Assembly (NCBI RefSeq): GCF_001044235.1
Contig: NZ_JYNL01000003.1
Coordinates: forward strand, 1 to 64,000
From: Mycolicibacterium chlorophenolicum
GTDB taxonomy: Bacteria; Actinomycetota; Actinomycetes; Mycobacteriales; Mycobacteriaceae
DNA: 64,000 bases
Direction of reading: 5' to 3'
The notes under the pieces were generated by a model. The model was given only the letters and a program-made list of their open reading frames with translations, was not told where the DNA came from and ran no database searches. This document shows, piece by piece, positions 54,722 through 62,949 of the stretch. How positions within the stretch are numbered: position 1 is the stretch's first letter; every line of letters starts with the position of its first letter. Both the position numbers and the translations under genes were made by a program.

Positions 54722-56701
54722 CAAATGAACGTGACCGTAGACCGAAGAGGGACTTGGGCCGAGATGGAGAATGCAGCAGTCGAAGGTGCCGCAACGACGG
54801 GGCGTCGCCCGCTGCAGGGGCGGCCACAAACACCCCTCATCGGCCATGCCGAACTGTCATTGCCGGCGCTGCGGCTTGCCGTCGCTCGCGACGACGGAAC
54901 CACCTGTGGAGCAGGGAATGGCGAGCAAGGCTCTGCCATCGGGTCGGGCGGATACCTCGAGGTGAGCATGCGGGTGCCATGGTGTGATGAGAGGCGCTCG
55001 TCGTTGTTGCGCCTGCCTCCGAGGCCGCTGACAACCAACTCCCTCTCCGACAGAGACACGCCCACGGCGAAGCCCTCGAACACATGTGCGGTCTGTCCGG
55101 AGGGTGTCGGCTCGGCGGGTTCCGTCGCGCCGAAGCATCTGGCCCTATGCCGACGCATTTTCTTCGCCGTCGCCGAGCGCTTTGGCCGCTGTTGGTCCCA
55201 GCGTCCTAATCCAGAGGACGGCCGAAGGTGTCCCGCAGTCGTGCGGGACCCCACCTGCGGTACCTCTCCCCTACCCTACGACGAGCTTCATGTGTGTAGA
55301 CGTGCGATTGCGTCAGTGATCGCACGAAACGCTGGTGCCCATGCGCGCGCCCCGGATCTCCCTGATGGAACGCGTCGCGAAGCTGAGGCGCGTCGCCCGC
55401 ACCGAAATAGGGAAGCCTTGGCCGGTGTTCGTCGATCGCTCCGTCATCGCCCGGACTGGATGCGAACGGGTCCTGCGGGATGACTGCGCGAGCGGGGGGA
55501 GGACCGGTCTTCGCTATCGTTGCGCTCGTCTGTGGTGAGCATTCCGGAACCGGATAGGTCGCGTAAATCTGTGCCGGCAGACGCTATCTGGATAAGTCGA
55601 CAGCGAACGCCCCGTTGAATGTGTTCTTAGGCTTGCTAAGCACCGCGGCCTGATGGTCGGGACCGTCTTCGATCCATTGAGCACCGAGATCAACTTGGGG
55701 TCTGCGGTCTCTTACTGCTGGCGACGTCTCGTTGGCGCTTTCGCGCGTGTGTCGCCCGGAGACGAGCCGCACATCGCCGACAGTCGAGACTTCTCTGGTC
55801 GACCTCGAGCTCTTTGATCGCATCCCCGGCCCACTGTCTGACGCTGGGGTCCCAGCAGAGGTACATCCAGAGCGGATATGAAGCGCCAGGACTATGAGGG
55901 CTCGACAACAAACGGTCGGCCACCCTGAGCCGGCTCAAACTTCGGTGCAGAAGTCCCTAGGGAGGCACAGATCGGGGATCTTGCACGGGCTTTTCGCCGG
56001 CGAACGTTCAACATTTCGCTGTTTTCGGCAGGATCTGGCACGGAAGGGTCAGTGCGAATTGGTTGTGCGCGGGGCTCGAAGACTTCTGGCGACGGCAAGC
56101 GTGTGTTGCGAATGTCCAATGCCATTGCACCGAACCCGACGGCGGGGCGGGCCCCGACGCCGATACACATTGCGGACCTGCGACCGCCACTGGCGGTGGA
56201 TGCTTTACCACTCCCCCGGTGTGCGGGTGATTTCGTCGGCTCCCCCAGGACGCGCTCGTGGCTATCGCTGCCGTCGCAACCGTCGGTGCGCCATGCCGGT
56301 AGTGATCCTTCAAAGAGATTGGTTCATCGGCGGCGGGCTCGTGTAGCGGATCGAGCTGACTGCCGCGGACGAATATTCGTTGCCGCCCAACAGTCGGTCG
56401 GTTCGGCTCCGTGTCGGTGCTATAGCCAGTGACCGGTCGACTGGCTATCCACGCCGCGCGGCACGCTGGGCCTGACGCGCGGATCGCGCCTAGGTCTGCG
56501 ATTGTCGCGAACGGCGACCAGCACCGCCCACCGGCATCCCTCGACAGTCGGCCGTACAGCCACATTGTCCCGTTTCCGACTAGGCGTTCGCCACGGCAGA
56601 CGGGTGGTCGTTCGATGCGGGTGCGCGGCACTCGATAATGCCGAATGTCACACGCAAACGCAGGACATCGGAGCCCCGCTGCCTCATTGGCCGAGGCGAC
56701 G

Positions 56702-56729
56702 GACGCAGTTTTCCGCGGAAAACTGCGTC
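56702..56729. promoter_or_regulatory. parS-like centromere site 1
   Basis: A perfect 28-bp palindrome. The 20-bp core CAGTTTTCCGCGGAAAACTG is extended by GACG / CGTC arms. It lies about 240 bases before parA. Confidence 0.85.
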
Positions 56730-56818
56730 AAGTCGCGGCATCGTCGCAGGTCATAGGGTTGTTGGCGAGATTGGCTGCCGACAATAGCTGACGAGGCGCT
56801 CGGGTTGCCGCGTTCACC

Positions 56819-56848
56819 CTCGTCAGTTTTCCGCGGAAAACTGACGAG
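56819..56848. promoter_or_regulatory. parS-like centromere site 2
   Basis: A perfect 30-bp palindrome with the same 20-bp core and CTCGT / ACGAG arms, 118 bases from site 1 (centre to centre) and 121 bases before parA. Confidence 0.85.
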
Positions 56849-56968
56849 ATGTAACACCGAATTAAGCGTGTCGAAGTGTTCAGGAGTGCGCCGCAGCCGT
56901 AGTCTTTGGGAGCCTGTTTCCGTATTGGTCGGTAATCGCGACCGGAGCACACAAAGGGTCCTCTCCCC

Positions 56969-57688
56969 ATGACTAAAGTTGTCACAGTTCTGAATCAAAA
57001 GGGCGGTGTCGGCAAGAGCACCGCCGTGGTGAACCTCGCCGCGGTACGAGCCGAAAAGCTGACCACCGATCTCGGCGCCGACACCCTCTCCCCCGTCGCC
57101 GCGGTGTCGATCGACCCGCAAGGGTCGGCCAAATGGTGGGCCAACCGTGTCGACTCCCTTCCCTTCCATCTCGTTCAAGCCCACGACGATCCGCTCGACT
57201 GGCTACGCCAACTCAACAATCTCCCCGGCATAGCTGAGGTGTATGTGGATACCGCGGGGTGGTTCGACCTCGACCCGGATAGCTCCGGAGACGGCCTTGG
57301 TGACGCATATTCAGCAGATGCGCTCAGAACTGTCCTGGATGTAACCGACGAAGCGATCGTCCCGATGCTGCCGGCGCCGATGTGTTTCGACCCGACAGCA
57401 CGCACGATCCGCAAACTCCTCGAACCGCGCGGTATCCCCTACCGGGTCTTCATCAACGACTGGGACCCGCGCGATGGTGAACATTGGTTACACCAGACGC
57501 AGAAGTTCATCCGAGCGCAGGAATGGCCGCTAGCCGAGACCGTGGTGCGCCGCTATAAAATCCACACCAATGCCTCCAATGAAGGCCTTGTGGTCACCCA
57601 GTACAAGAAAAGTGGCTCGGCGGGCAACGCCGCGGCCGATTTCTACAGCCTCGCTGACGAGCTGAATACGACGGTAGGAGTCCGATGA
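56969..57688 (+). CDS. parA: ParA-family partition ATPase
   Basis: A 239-residue ParA. The deviant Walker A KGGVGKST is at residues 11-18, VDTAGW stands in for Walker B, and the fold is complete through NASNEGLVVTQYKKSG. There is no N-terminal DNA-binding extension, so it is the small (type Ib-like) plasmid form. With ParB and parS it positions replicon copies before division. Two parS-like palindromes stand directly upstream and may serve as operator as well as centromere. The parB start overlaps its stop as ATGA. Confidence 0.95.
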   Translation: MTKVVTVLNQKGGVGKSTAVVNLAAVRAEKLTTDLGADTLSPVAAVSIDPQGSAKWWANRVDSLPFHLVQAHDDPLDWLRQLNNLPGIAEVYVDTAGWFDLDPDSSGDGLGDAYSADALRTVLDVTDEAIVPMLPAPMCFDPTARTIRKLLEPRGIPYRVFINDWDPRDGEHWLHQTQKFIRAQEWPLAETVVRRYKIHTNASNEGLVVTQYKKSGSAGNAAADFYSLADELNTTVGVR

Positions 57689-58578
57689 TGGGCCGCGGCG
57701 GTGTGAAGACATTCGAAGGACTCGTCGATGCTGTCGGTGACCATTCGTCGGTGGACGGCAACGCTCATCGGCCGGCGATCGGGCCGCGTTCTGGGCAGTC
57801 GCGGTCAGTGCCGTTACGCGACCTTGTGGCCAATCCGCACAACCCCCGCGACTCGGTCGGCGACCTCACCGAATTGGCGTCCATTGTTGAGTTTCAGCTG
57901 CAGCCGGTCGTAGCAGTCACCCGGTCGGCGTTTGAGGCCATCTACCCGGACGCCAACGTTAAAGCGCGCTGGGTCGTCATCATCGGTAACCGGCGGCTGG
58001 CGGCCGCGCAGAAGTTCGGTCGGCCCGAGCTTGATATCGTCATCAAAGACGAGCTCGCCAAAGACCGTGCCACGCTGCTCACAGCTGTGATTGCCGAGAA
58101 TGTCGACCGCTCTGGGTTCGATGTGATCGAAGAAGCCAAGGCCGTTGAGAGCTTGGTGGGGGAGTACGGCAGCGCCGACGCCGCAGCCGATCATCTGCGC
58201 AAGAGTAAGACGTGGGTCTCTCAGCGGCGGGCCTTGCTGAAGTTGGCGCCAGACCTGCAGGAAGCCACTCGCCGTGGCGATCTGGCGATTCGGGAGGCAC
58301 GCTCGCTTGCGCGCGTGCCTCTGGAGCAGCAAGTGGCACGCTGGAGCGCGACCCGTGATCGAGACCGGCCTGGTGAGAACTCCAACGGTGAACCGGGGGA
58401 GAGGAGCGAGGAATCGACACCGAAGAACCAGTCAGCGCCGCCCGTCGCACGCTCGGTCACCAAGGCGCTGCGCAAGTTTGATACTGAGCCCGATGCTTTG
58501 GCCGTCGCGTTGCGCGACCACCTTGGCGAGGCGGGAGCGAAAACGCTGGTAGGTCAGTTGAGGAAACTGCTCAAGTAG
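57685..58578 (+). CDS. parB: ParB-family partition protein
   Basis: A 297-residue ParB. The N-terminal CTPase-type region includes LVANPHNPRDSVGDLTELA and VIIGNRRLAAAQKFGR; the helix-turn-helix is YGSADAAADHLRKSKTWVSQRRALLKL. A charged linker and a short C-terminal domain (VALRDHLGEAGAKTLVGQLRKLL) follow. It should bind the three GTTTTCCGCGGAAAAC palindromes around this locus, the third of which lies just after its stop. Translation is coupled to parA. Confidence 0.94.
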   Translation: MMGRGGVKTFEGLVDAVGDHSSVDGNAHRPAIGPRSGQSRSVPLRDLVANPHNPRDSVGDLTELASIVEFQLQPVVAVTRSAFEAIYPDANVKARWVVIIGNRRLAAAQKFGRPELDIVIKDELAKDRATLLTAVIAENVDRSGFDVIEEAKAVESLVGEYGSADAAADHLRKSKTWVSQRRALLKLAPDLQEATRRGDLAIREARSLARVPLEQQVARWSATRDRDRPGENSNGEPGERSEESTPKNQSAPPVARSVTKALRKFDTEPDALAVALRDHLGEAGAKTLVGQLRKLLK

Positions 58579-59004
58579 CGGCAGCAGAACCCAGTTTTCC
58601 GCGGAAAACTGGGTTCTGCTCTATCGCGTCGGCGGGCTCCACGCAAGCGCGGGCCCCGAATCTATATGTCTGTCAATCGGTTTCGGCGTGCCCACTTGCC
58701 GGGCCGCTCAGCGCTCTGGTGCCGCTGAGCACGGCCTGTCCCCGGCGTCTGTCGGTACATCGGTCTTTGGTGGCCGCCAGCGTGCTCGGTCCGGGGGATG
58801 GGTGGCTCGGGTCCTGGCCCCTGCTTTGGGTTGTGACGCCGCCGGGTAACCGCAGCGTCCATGGGCCTCGGGACGGGGAGATGGCCGTCAGGTCCTCGTC
58901 CGGACTATCCGTCGGAAACGACCTGAGGACACTGGCGGGTCCCGAGCCGGCGCCGGGTTTCCCGCTTGGGTTTCCTTCGTCGCGGGCCGATGACTGCCCG
59001 GGCG
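58579..59004. other. Gap between parB and the leftward hypothetical gene
   Basis: 426 bases. Besides parS site 3, no gene is supported. Confidence 0.45.
58583..58620. promoter_or_regulatory. parS-like centromere site 3 / hairpin after parB
   Basis: A perfect 38-bp palindrome with the same 20-bp core, extended by AGCAGAACC / GGTTCTGCT arms. It begins four bases after the parB stop, so it could also act as a transcription terminator, though no T-run follows. Confidence 0.85.
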
Positions 59005-59778
59005 TTACTGCGTTGTGGACTTCGCACTTGCCGCGTTACCCAGCTCGGCGAACTCGGATCGCAGCTTGTCGGCGCGGCTGAGCACGCTGTGTACGCCGTG
59101 GGGTCGCGTGCTGTTCAGCGCCAGAACCGCCGGGCTTGTTCGCAACTCCGCGGCCGCCAGGCCCAAGATGACCATCGTCGAGGGGGTCAGGTCGTCTTCG
59201 CGCACGTCGACGGCGATTTCGTCGATCCACTCGCGGTCATCGTCGTCAATGCGGTAACGACCGGCCTGCGCTACCAGGCCGTCGATCACGGCCACGAGTT
59301 CGTCGTGATGGGTATTGATCCAGGCTTGTTCGACAGGGCGCCGGTCGCGGGAGGCTCGGGCCGCGTTGCGGGCTTCGCGGGTGATCTTCTCATTGGGGCG
59401 GTCGTAGCGCAGCAGCGCCTCGAGCCGGTCGATTCGGTCCAGCACTCCTTGCTTGCCGACACCGATCTGTCGGCCGATCTGGGATAGAAACACGTTTCGG
59501 TCGCGTCCGGCCTTCAGGAAGTGCAACTCGCGGCGCCGGTCTTCCCACCACAGCCAGTTGTTGAGGGTGAGTGCGTCGGTGATGTCAGCCTGCAGTACCC
59601 ACCTGGGAATGTCGATTCCGCTGTATTGTCGCAGGTAGTCGAGTACTTCTCGGGGATCGGCATCCGCTGAATCGGGTAGCCGATCACGGTGGCGATCCTC
59701 GACTTTGGCTCGCCGCGAGGCGATCATTGCAATGGCGCGTTCGACCTCGAACCGATGAACTTTCGGTCGAGCTCCCAT
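59005..59778 (-). CDS. Hypothetical plasmid protein
   Basis: A 257-residue, charged, soluble protein. It begins MGARPKVHRFEVERAIAMIASRRAKVEDRHRD, has a Trp-rich segment (RWVLQADITDALTLNNWLWWEDRRRELHFLKAGRDR) and a helix-turn-helix-like stretch (FLSQIGRQIGVGKQGVLDRIDRLEALLRY), then Arg-rich helices. The HTH-like part suggests DNA binding, perhaps in plasmid copy control or transfer. No family was recognised. It is convergent with parAB. Confidence 0.75.
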   Translation of the reverse strand: MGARPKVHRFEVERAIAMIASRRAKVEDRHRDRLPDSADADPREVLDYLRQYSGIDIPRWVLQADITDALTLNNWLWWEDRRRELHFLKAGRDRNVFLSQIGRQIGVGKQGVLDRIDRLEALLRYDRPNEKITREARNAARASRDRRPVEQAWINTHHDELVAVIDGLVAQAGRYRIDDDDREWIDEIAVDVREDDLTPSTMVILGLAAAELRTSPAVLALNSTRPHGVHSVLSRADKLRSEFAELGNAASAKSTTQ

Positions 59779-60274
59779 GCTGTCAGTATTTCACTGACGG
59801 ATAATGTCGGCGTCTGTGACACCCGGATCCCGACCACCACCACTGTAGGAAGTCGTGGATCGTGTCCAACGCGTTCGACGACTTCCTTCAACCACCATGG
59901 GCTAGTGCGGCCGCTGGGATAAGGATAGGACGAAATGGTTAGGGCAACAGTTGCGATCAATCGTCGCGGAAACTTTTCCTCTGCCGTACCTGTTGTCCTC
60001 CAGGTGGTAGGACGCTTGGCGTACCCGTTGGCGCGCGGCCGCCGATGATGTTTGCCCGTGCGGTCGCTGCATGGTTGTCGGCGGTTTTCGACCTCGTCGG
60101 CTGAGGCGGCGACGCCAACGCCGAGCTAGCTCGGCGTGCTGTCGGTTGTGTTCCCCCGGCCTGGGGGAGCTGGTGGAGTGGCCGGCTGGTGTCCGTTCTC
60201 AGCCGATGTGACATGGATGCGTCGTTGACCTGCGATGTGTGAGATGGCGTGAAAATGACGGCTGGGCTGGAGAG
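59779..60274. other. Gap between hypothetical gene and MazF-like toxin
   Basis: 496 bases. Short frames only; no motif or strong ribosome binding site seen. Confidence 0.45.
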
Positions 60275-60577
60275 CTATCGGTCCGGGGTGGTGAGAATCC
60301 TGAAGAGCATGTTGTTGACATCGGTCAGGGCTTGGATGTCGACGCGACGGCGAAACTCGCTTACAGCCGTCTTGCGCAAGCTGGTGACCAAACCGGGAGC
60401 CGCCCACACACCGTCCCCCAATGGCACGCCGAACCCGGTATCGGGGTCGTGGTCGAATAGCGGAACGACAACGATGGTCGGCTCACTGGGAATCTCGTTG
60501 TAGACAGTCGATGAGATGACAAGCACGTCGACTCCCGTGCCCGTAGCCCAAATGTCCCCTCGGCGTGGCGATGTCAA
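60275..60577 (-). CDS. MazF/PemK-type toxin
   Basis: A 100-residue protein. RRGDIWATGTGVDVLVISSTVYNEIPSEPTIVVVPLF is the N-terminal barrel of MazF-type mRNA endonucleases, and DVNNMLFRILT is close to the usual C-terminal helix. The start is TTG 60577, overlapping the antitoxin stop as TTGA, so translation is coupled. The AlvxS strand seen in most MazF proteins is shortened. It probably stabilises the plasmid by post-segregational killing. Confidence 0.85.
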   Translation of the reverse strand: MTSPRRGDIWATGTGVDVLVISSTVYNEIPSEPTIVVVPLFDHDPDTGFGVPLGDGVWAAPGLVTSLRKTAVSEFRRRVDIQALTDVNNMLFRILTTPDR

Positions 60578-60804
60578 CGTTTGGTCAACTCGTCAAGGTT
60601 GCGATCGGCCCACGCCTCGCTGAACGCGGCGACATCGGGATGCTCTCGCATCCACTGGTCGTGGGCTTCGCACCGCCGCCGCATGTCCTCGGCGTCCAGC
60701 ACGGTCTCAATCCAGGCATTCATCGACTGCCGGTCAGCCTCGGCGTACTGCTTCACCGCTTCGTAGGCGCTGTCGGATAGCCGCAGTGTTACAGTCTTTG
60801 CCAT
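60574..60804 (-). CDS. Antitoxin of the MazF-type toxin
   Basis: A 76-residue protein. The N-terminal ribbon-helix-helix, KTVTLRLSDSAYEAVKQYAEADRQSMNAWIETVL, binds DNA; the acidic C-terminal half (FSEAWADRNLDELTKR) should wrap the toxin. It is the first gene of the pair and overlaps the toxin by four bases. A GATAGCA / TGCTATC inverted repeat 9-27 bases upstream is the likely autoregulatory operator. Confidence 0.87.
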   Translation of the reverse strand: MAKTVTLRLSDSAYEAVKQYAEADRQSMNAWIETVLDAEDMRRRCEAHDQWMREHPDVAAFSEAWADRNLDELTKR

Positions 60805-60812
60805 CGCTCGAT

Positions 60813-60831
60813 GATAGCATCATCTGCTATC
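60813..60831. promoter_or_regulatory. Operator-like inverted repeat of the toxin-antitoxin pair
   Basis: GATAGCA and TGCTATC with a 5-base centre lie immediately upstream of the antitoxin start, where such operons are usually autoregulated. Confidence 0.65.
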
Positions 60832-60865
60832 GATATCTGCACCACAAAGCTGGCCCGCGGGAGTG

Positions 60866-60905
60866 TGTCAGGTCGAATGAGAATGTGTCTGATCATGTGA
60901 GAACG
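60866..60905. repeat. Two tandem 20-bp imperfect repeats
   Basis: The units are TGTCAGGTCGAATGAGAATG and TGTCTGATCATGTGAGAACG. Tandem repeats of this size beginning TGT are seen at the ends of IS21-family elements, so this may be an element end without its transposase. Confidence 0.5.
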
Positions 60906-61023
60906 GACAGCTGGCGCCTGCAGTCACGCTCGACCACGTGTTGTTGTGTCACGTGACGTAACGGGGGTGGGTGCCCCGGGTGTCCGTCGTAGAGTGTGTT
61001 GCCATGTTGTCGACAATGCTGAT

Positions 61024-61069
61024 GTCGGTTATCAGCGGACCTGTGGGCATTCTCAATGAATCTGGGGCA
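61024..61069. repeat. Left inverted repeat flanking the vapBC remnant
   Basis: About 46 bases starting TGTCGGTTATCA and containing GGGCATTCTCAAT. It is nearly the reverse complement of 61678-61721. Confidence 0.8.
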
Positions 61070-61094
61070 TTCAGGTCAGTCCCAGGGGTTGGCC

Positions 61095-61361
61095 AGGTCG
61101 ACGCCGCGGCCATCGCGGCAGTCAGGTCGAAGGATTGCACACGGCCGTCGAGGTCTTCGCTGAGGAGTTGGGCGAAGGTCGCGTCGAGCCGCTTGCGACG
61201 GCGACTGGGCGTCAGGAGTTCAATGCCAGTGCCTATCTCGAACACTGTGACCGATGTCGTCCAGATCAATTCGGTGGGCTCATTATCGAGCCATTCCACG
61301 ACAGCCGGATCGCGGGTGTCGCGCATCAAGGCGGAGAGCGCGTTGGTGTGAGCACGATCAT
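61095..61361 (-). pseudogene. Broken vapC (PIN-domain toxin)
   Basis: An ATG at 61361 overlaps the antitoxin stop as ATGA, as in intact vapBC pairs. After MIVL the frame breaks: one base is missing between 61350 and 61349, which removes the first catalytic Asp of the expected LDTN segment. The rest is readable in the shifted frame (LSALMRDTRDPAVVEWLDN, WTTSVTVFEIGTGIELL, SFDLTAAMAAA). Homology then stops just before the left inverted repeat, so the C-terminal quarter with the remaining acidic residues is gone. It cannot make an active toxin. Confidence 0.82.
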
Positions 61362-61624
61362 GATTCGGTGAACTGTGCCGGCTGGACGGGCTGTCCCCGT
61401 AGTTCGGGGATGTCCTCGGTCAGGCCCACGCCCTTGAAGCGTGCCGCGATACGCGACCCGAGTCGCGCAGGCCGATCATCAACGTTGCGGACTGCGTTCC
61501 GCAAGATCTCGCGGGCTTCTTCCTCGGTGCTGCGGCCGTGTTGACGGGCGAGTCGCTTCAGTTTGGCCTTGGTGTCGTCCTCAAGTTGGCGAAGGCGTCG
61601 TGACCTCGCGAGTGAGGTTGTCAC
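61358..61624 (-). CDS. vapB: FitA/VapB-type antitoxin
   Basis: An 88-residue protein. RQLEDDTKAKLKRLARQHGRSTEEEAREILRNAV is the ribbon-helix-helix of Phd/FitA-like antitoxins, and the tail (PELRGQPVQPAQFTES) would contact a PIN toxin. The start is GTG. The gene is intact although the partner toxin is frameshifted and truncated. It lies 53 bases inside the right inverted repeat. Confidence 0.82.
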   Translation of the reverse strand: MTTSLARSRRLRQLEDDTKAKLKRLARQHGRSTEEEAREILRNAVRNVDDRPARLGSRIAARFKGVGLTEDIPELRGQPVQPAQFTES

Positions 61625-61677
61625 GATACGCCGGCGGCCTCAGTAGTTGGGCACGGTTGGCGGCAGTGCCATCGAGT

Positions 61678-61721
61678 TGCCCGAGATTGATTGAGAATGC
61701 CCCAGTCGGTGATAACCGACA
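61678..61721. repeat. Right inverted repeat flanking the vapBC remnant
   Basis: 44 bases whose reverse complement begins TGTCGGTTATCA and contains GGGCATTCTCAATCAATCT. It matches the left repeat apart from two one- or two-base gaps and a few substitutions. The two define an enclosed segment of about 700 bases. Confidence 0.8.
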
Positions 61722-61975
61722 GCTGATGGACGTTTTGCGGTGCGTAGCGCGGGTTGGGGGAGTGATTGCCGGGGCTGTATGCGCGGGCTGTTTGCTTTCT
61801 CGGTCAGTTCGCTCGAAATGAGTGCAGGAATCACCCCCACGGTGGCCATAGGCTTGAGCGACAAGGGATCACTGCGTTGTTGGGAGGAACGATCCGATGA
61901 CGGTGTGCTCGGATGTGGTGTGACTGGATCCTTGCTCGACTGTATTGACGCGACACAGAGACACAGAGGGATTCG

Positions 61976-62875
61976 ATGATGACGGCCACTTCGATGAGCG
62001 GTCATCGGGCTGCTGCTGAGGCGAAAGCGGCGTGGTCCACGATGCGCGCCGATCGCCGGTTTCTCTGGTTTTGGCTCAGCATTGCGACCTTCTTGTCGGT
62101 GGCCGGCAACGTGGGGCACGCCTGGCTTGAGGTCGGGGTGGGTGCTGCCCGGTTCATGGCGATCGGCTGGGCAGTAGCCCCGCCAGCGCTTCTCATGTTG
62201 GCGATTCACGGTTTGCCAACGTTGTCGAGGATGCTGGGTCGCGATGACCGTGACCGGCTTCTGACTGCGGTCGTGTGGGGAGTCACAGTCGGCGCGTTCG
62301 GGTGGTCGGCGTTCGGTATTTTCGGTTTCAGCATCGCGATGGGTCTGCCGGGTCAGATGGCGTGGGTCGCACCGTTTGTCATCGACTTGTCGGTGTTCGG
62401 CGCGACGCGGGGACTGGTTTTGACAGCGCCGATAGCGGCCCGCATGAAGATGGGTGTCGAGCCCGTTCATGCTGATTCGGGCGCGGCCGCTGTAGGGGCG
62501 CAACAGGTGCCGCCGGCCGCGATATCTGCCCTCGATCCGCAGTCGCTTCGGCCCTCACCGTCGCCGGCACCAGAGCCGCCGCCGAGTGTAGCCACCGCGG
62601 TTGATCGCGTTCCTGTACAGGAATCGGCAGACGATGTGGTCCCCGACGCGTCTGTTCTTGGGCCCGATACGTTGACGCTGGCGGAGGACATCGTTGCCTC
62701 GGGTGCGGTGCGCAAGCCCGTGGAAACGGTCGCAACCATTTTGGCCGTCGCCGCGCAGGGGGAGAGCCGCAAAGCTGCCATCGCTGAACGTAGCGGTGTC
62801 CATCACTCGGTGGTGACCAAAACACTCGAGGCAGCCAAGTCGCATCGGCGCCAGCAGATCGCCGCCGTCCGCTAA
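61976..62875 (+). CDS. DUF2637-type membrane protein
   Basis: A 299-residue protein. About four N-terminal helices (WFWLSIATFLSVAGNVGHAWLEV, FMAIGWAVAPPALLMLAIHGL, WGVTVGAFGWSAFGIFGFSIAM, VAPFVIDLSVFGATRGLVLTA) carry the DUF2637 pattern; a Pro/Ala-rich linker and a C-terminal helix-turn-helix-like end (KAAIAERSGVHHSVVTKTLEAAK) follow. DUF2637 proteins are common on actinobacterial conjugative and integrative plasmids, often near transfer or replication genes. Two ATGs in a row start the frame. Confidence 0.85.
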   Translation: MMTATSMSGHRAAAEAKAAWSTMRADRRFLWFWLSIATFLSVAGNVGHAWLEVGVGAARFMAIGWAVAPPALLMLAIHGLPTLSRMLGRDDRDRLLTAVVWGVTVGAFGWSAFGIFGFSIAMGLPGQMAWVAPFVIDLSVFGATRGLVLTAPIAARMKMGVEPVHADSGAAAVGAQQVPPAAISALDPQSLRPSPSPAPEPPPSVATAVDRVPVQESADDVVPDASVLGPDTLTLAEDIVASGAVRKPVETVATILAVAAQGESRKAAIAERSGVHHSVVTKTLEAAKSHRRQQIAAVR

Positions 62876-62949
62876 CCCTCGGCTGACCCGGTGTGCCGTC
62901 AGGCCTGAGACCAAAACCTAGCCGAACTTGCCTGCCTTGTGCGTCGGCG

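Larger units (their letters stand above)
54520..56968. other. 2.4-kb region without recognisable genes, between the mmpS operon and parA
   Basis: Apart from the operon leader, promoter site 3 and two parS-like palindromes, nothing here matches a known family. A rightward frame starts at 54725 (MNVTVDRRG...) four bases after promoter site 3, in the same relative position as the tetR and di-iron MBL genes at sites 2 and 1, and may be the relic of a third divergent gene. A leftward 79-codon frame at 55584 is the least Arg-rich of the others. None is supported well enough to call. Confidence 0.5.

Noticed and set aside
56702..58620. Could the repeated palindromes be a CRISPR array?
   Set aside because: Only three copies, irregular spacing with parAB in between, fully palindromic and tied to a partition locus; no cas genes.
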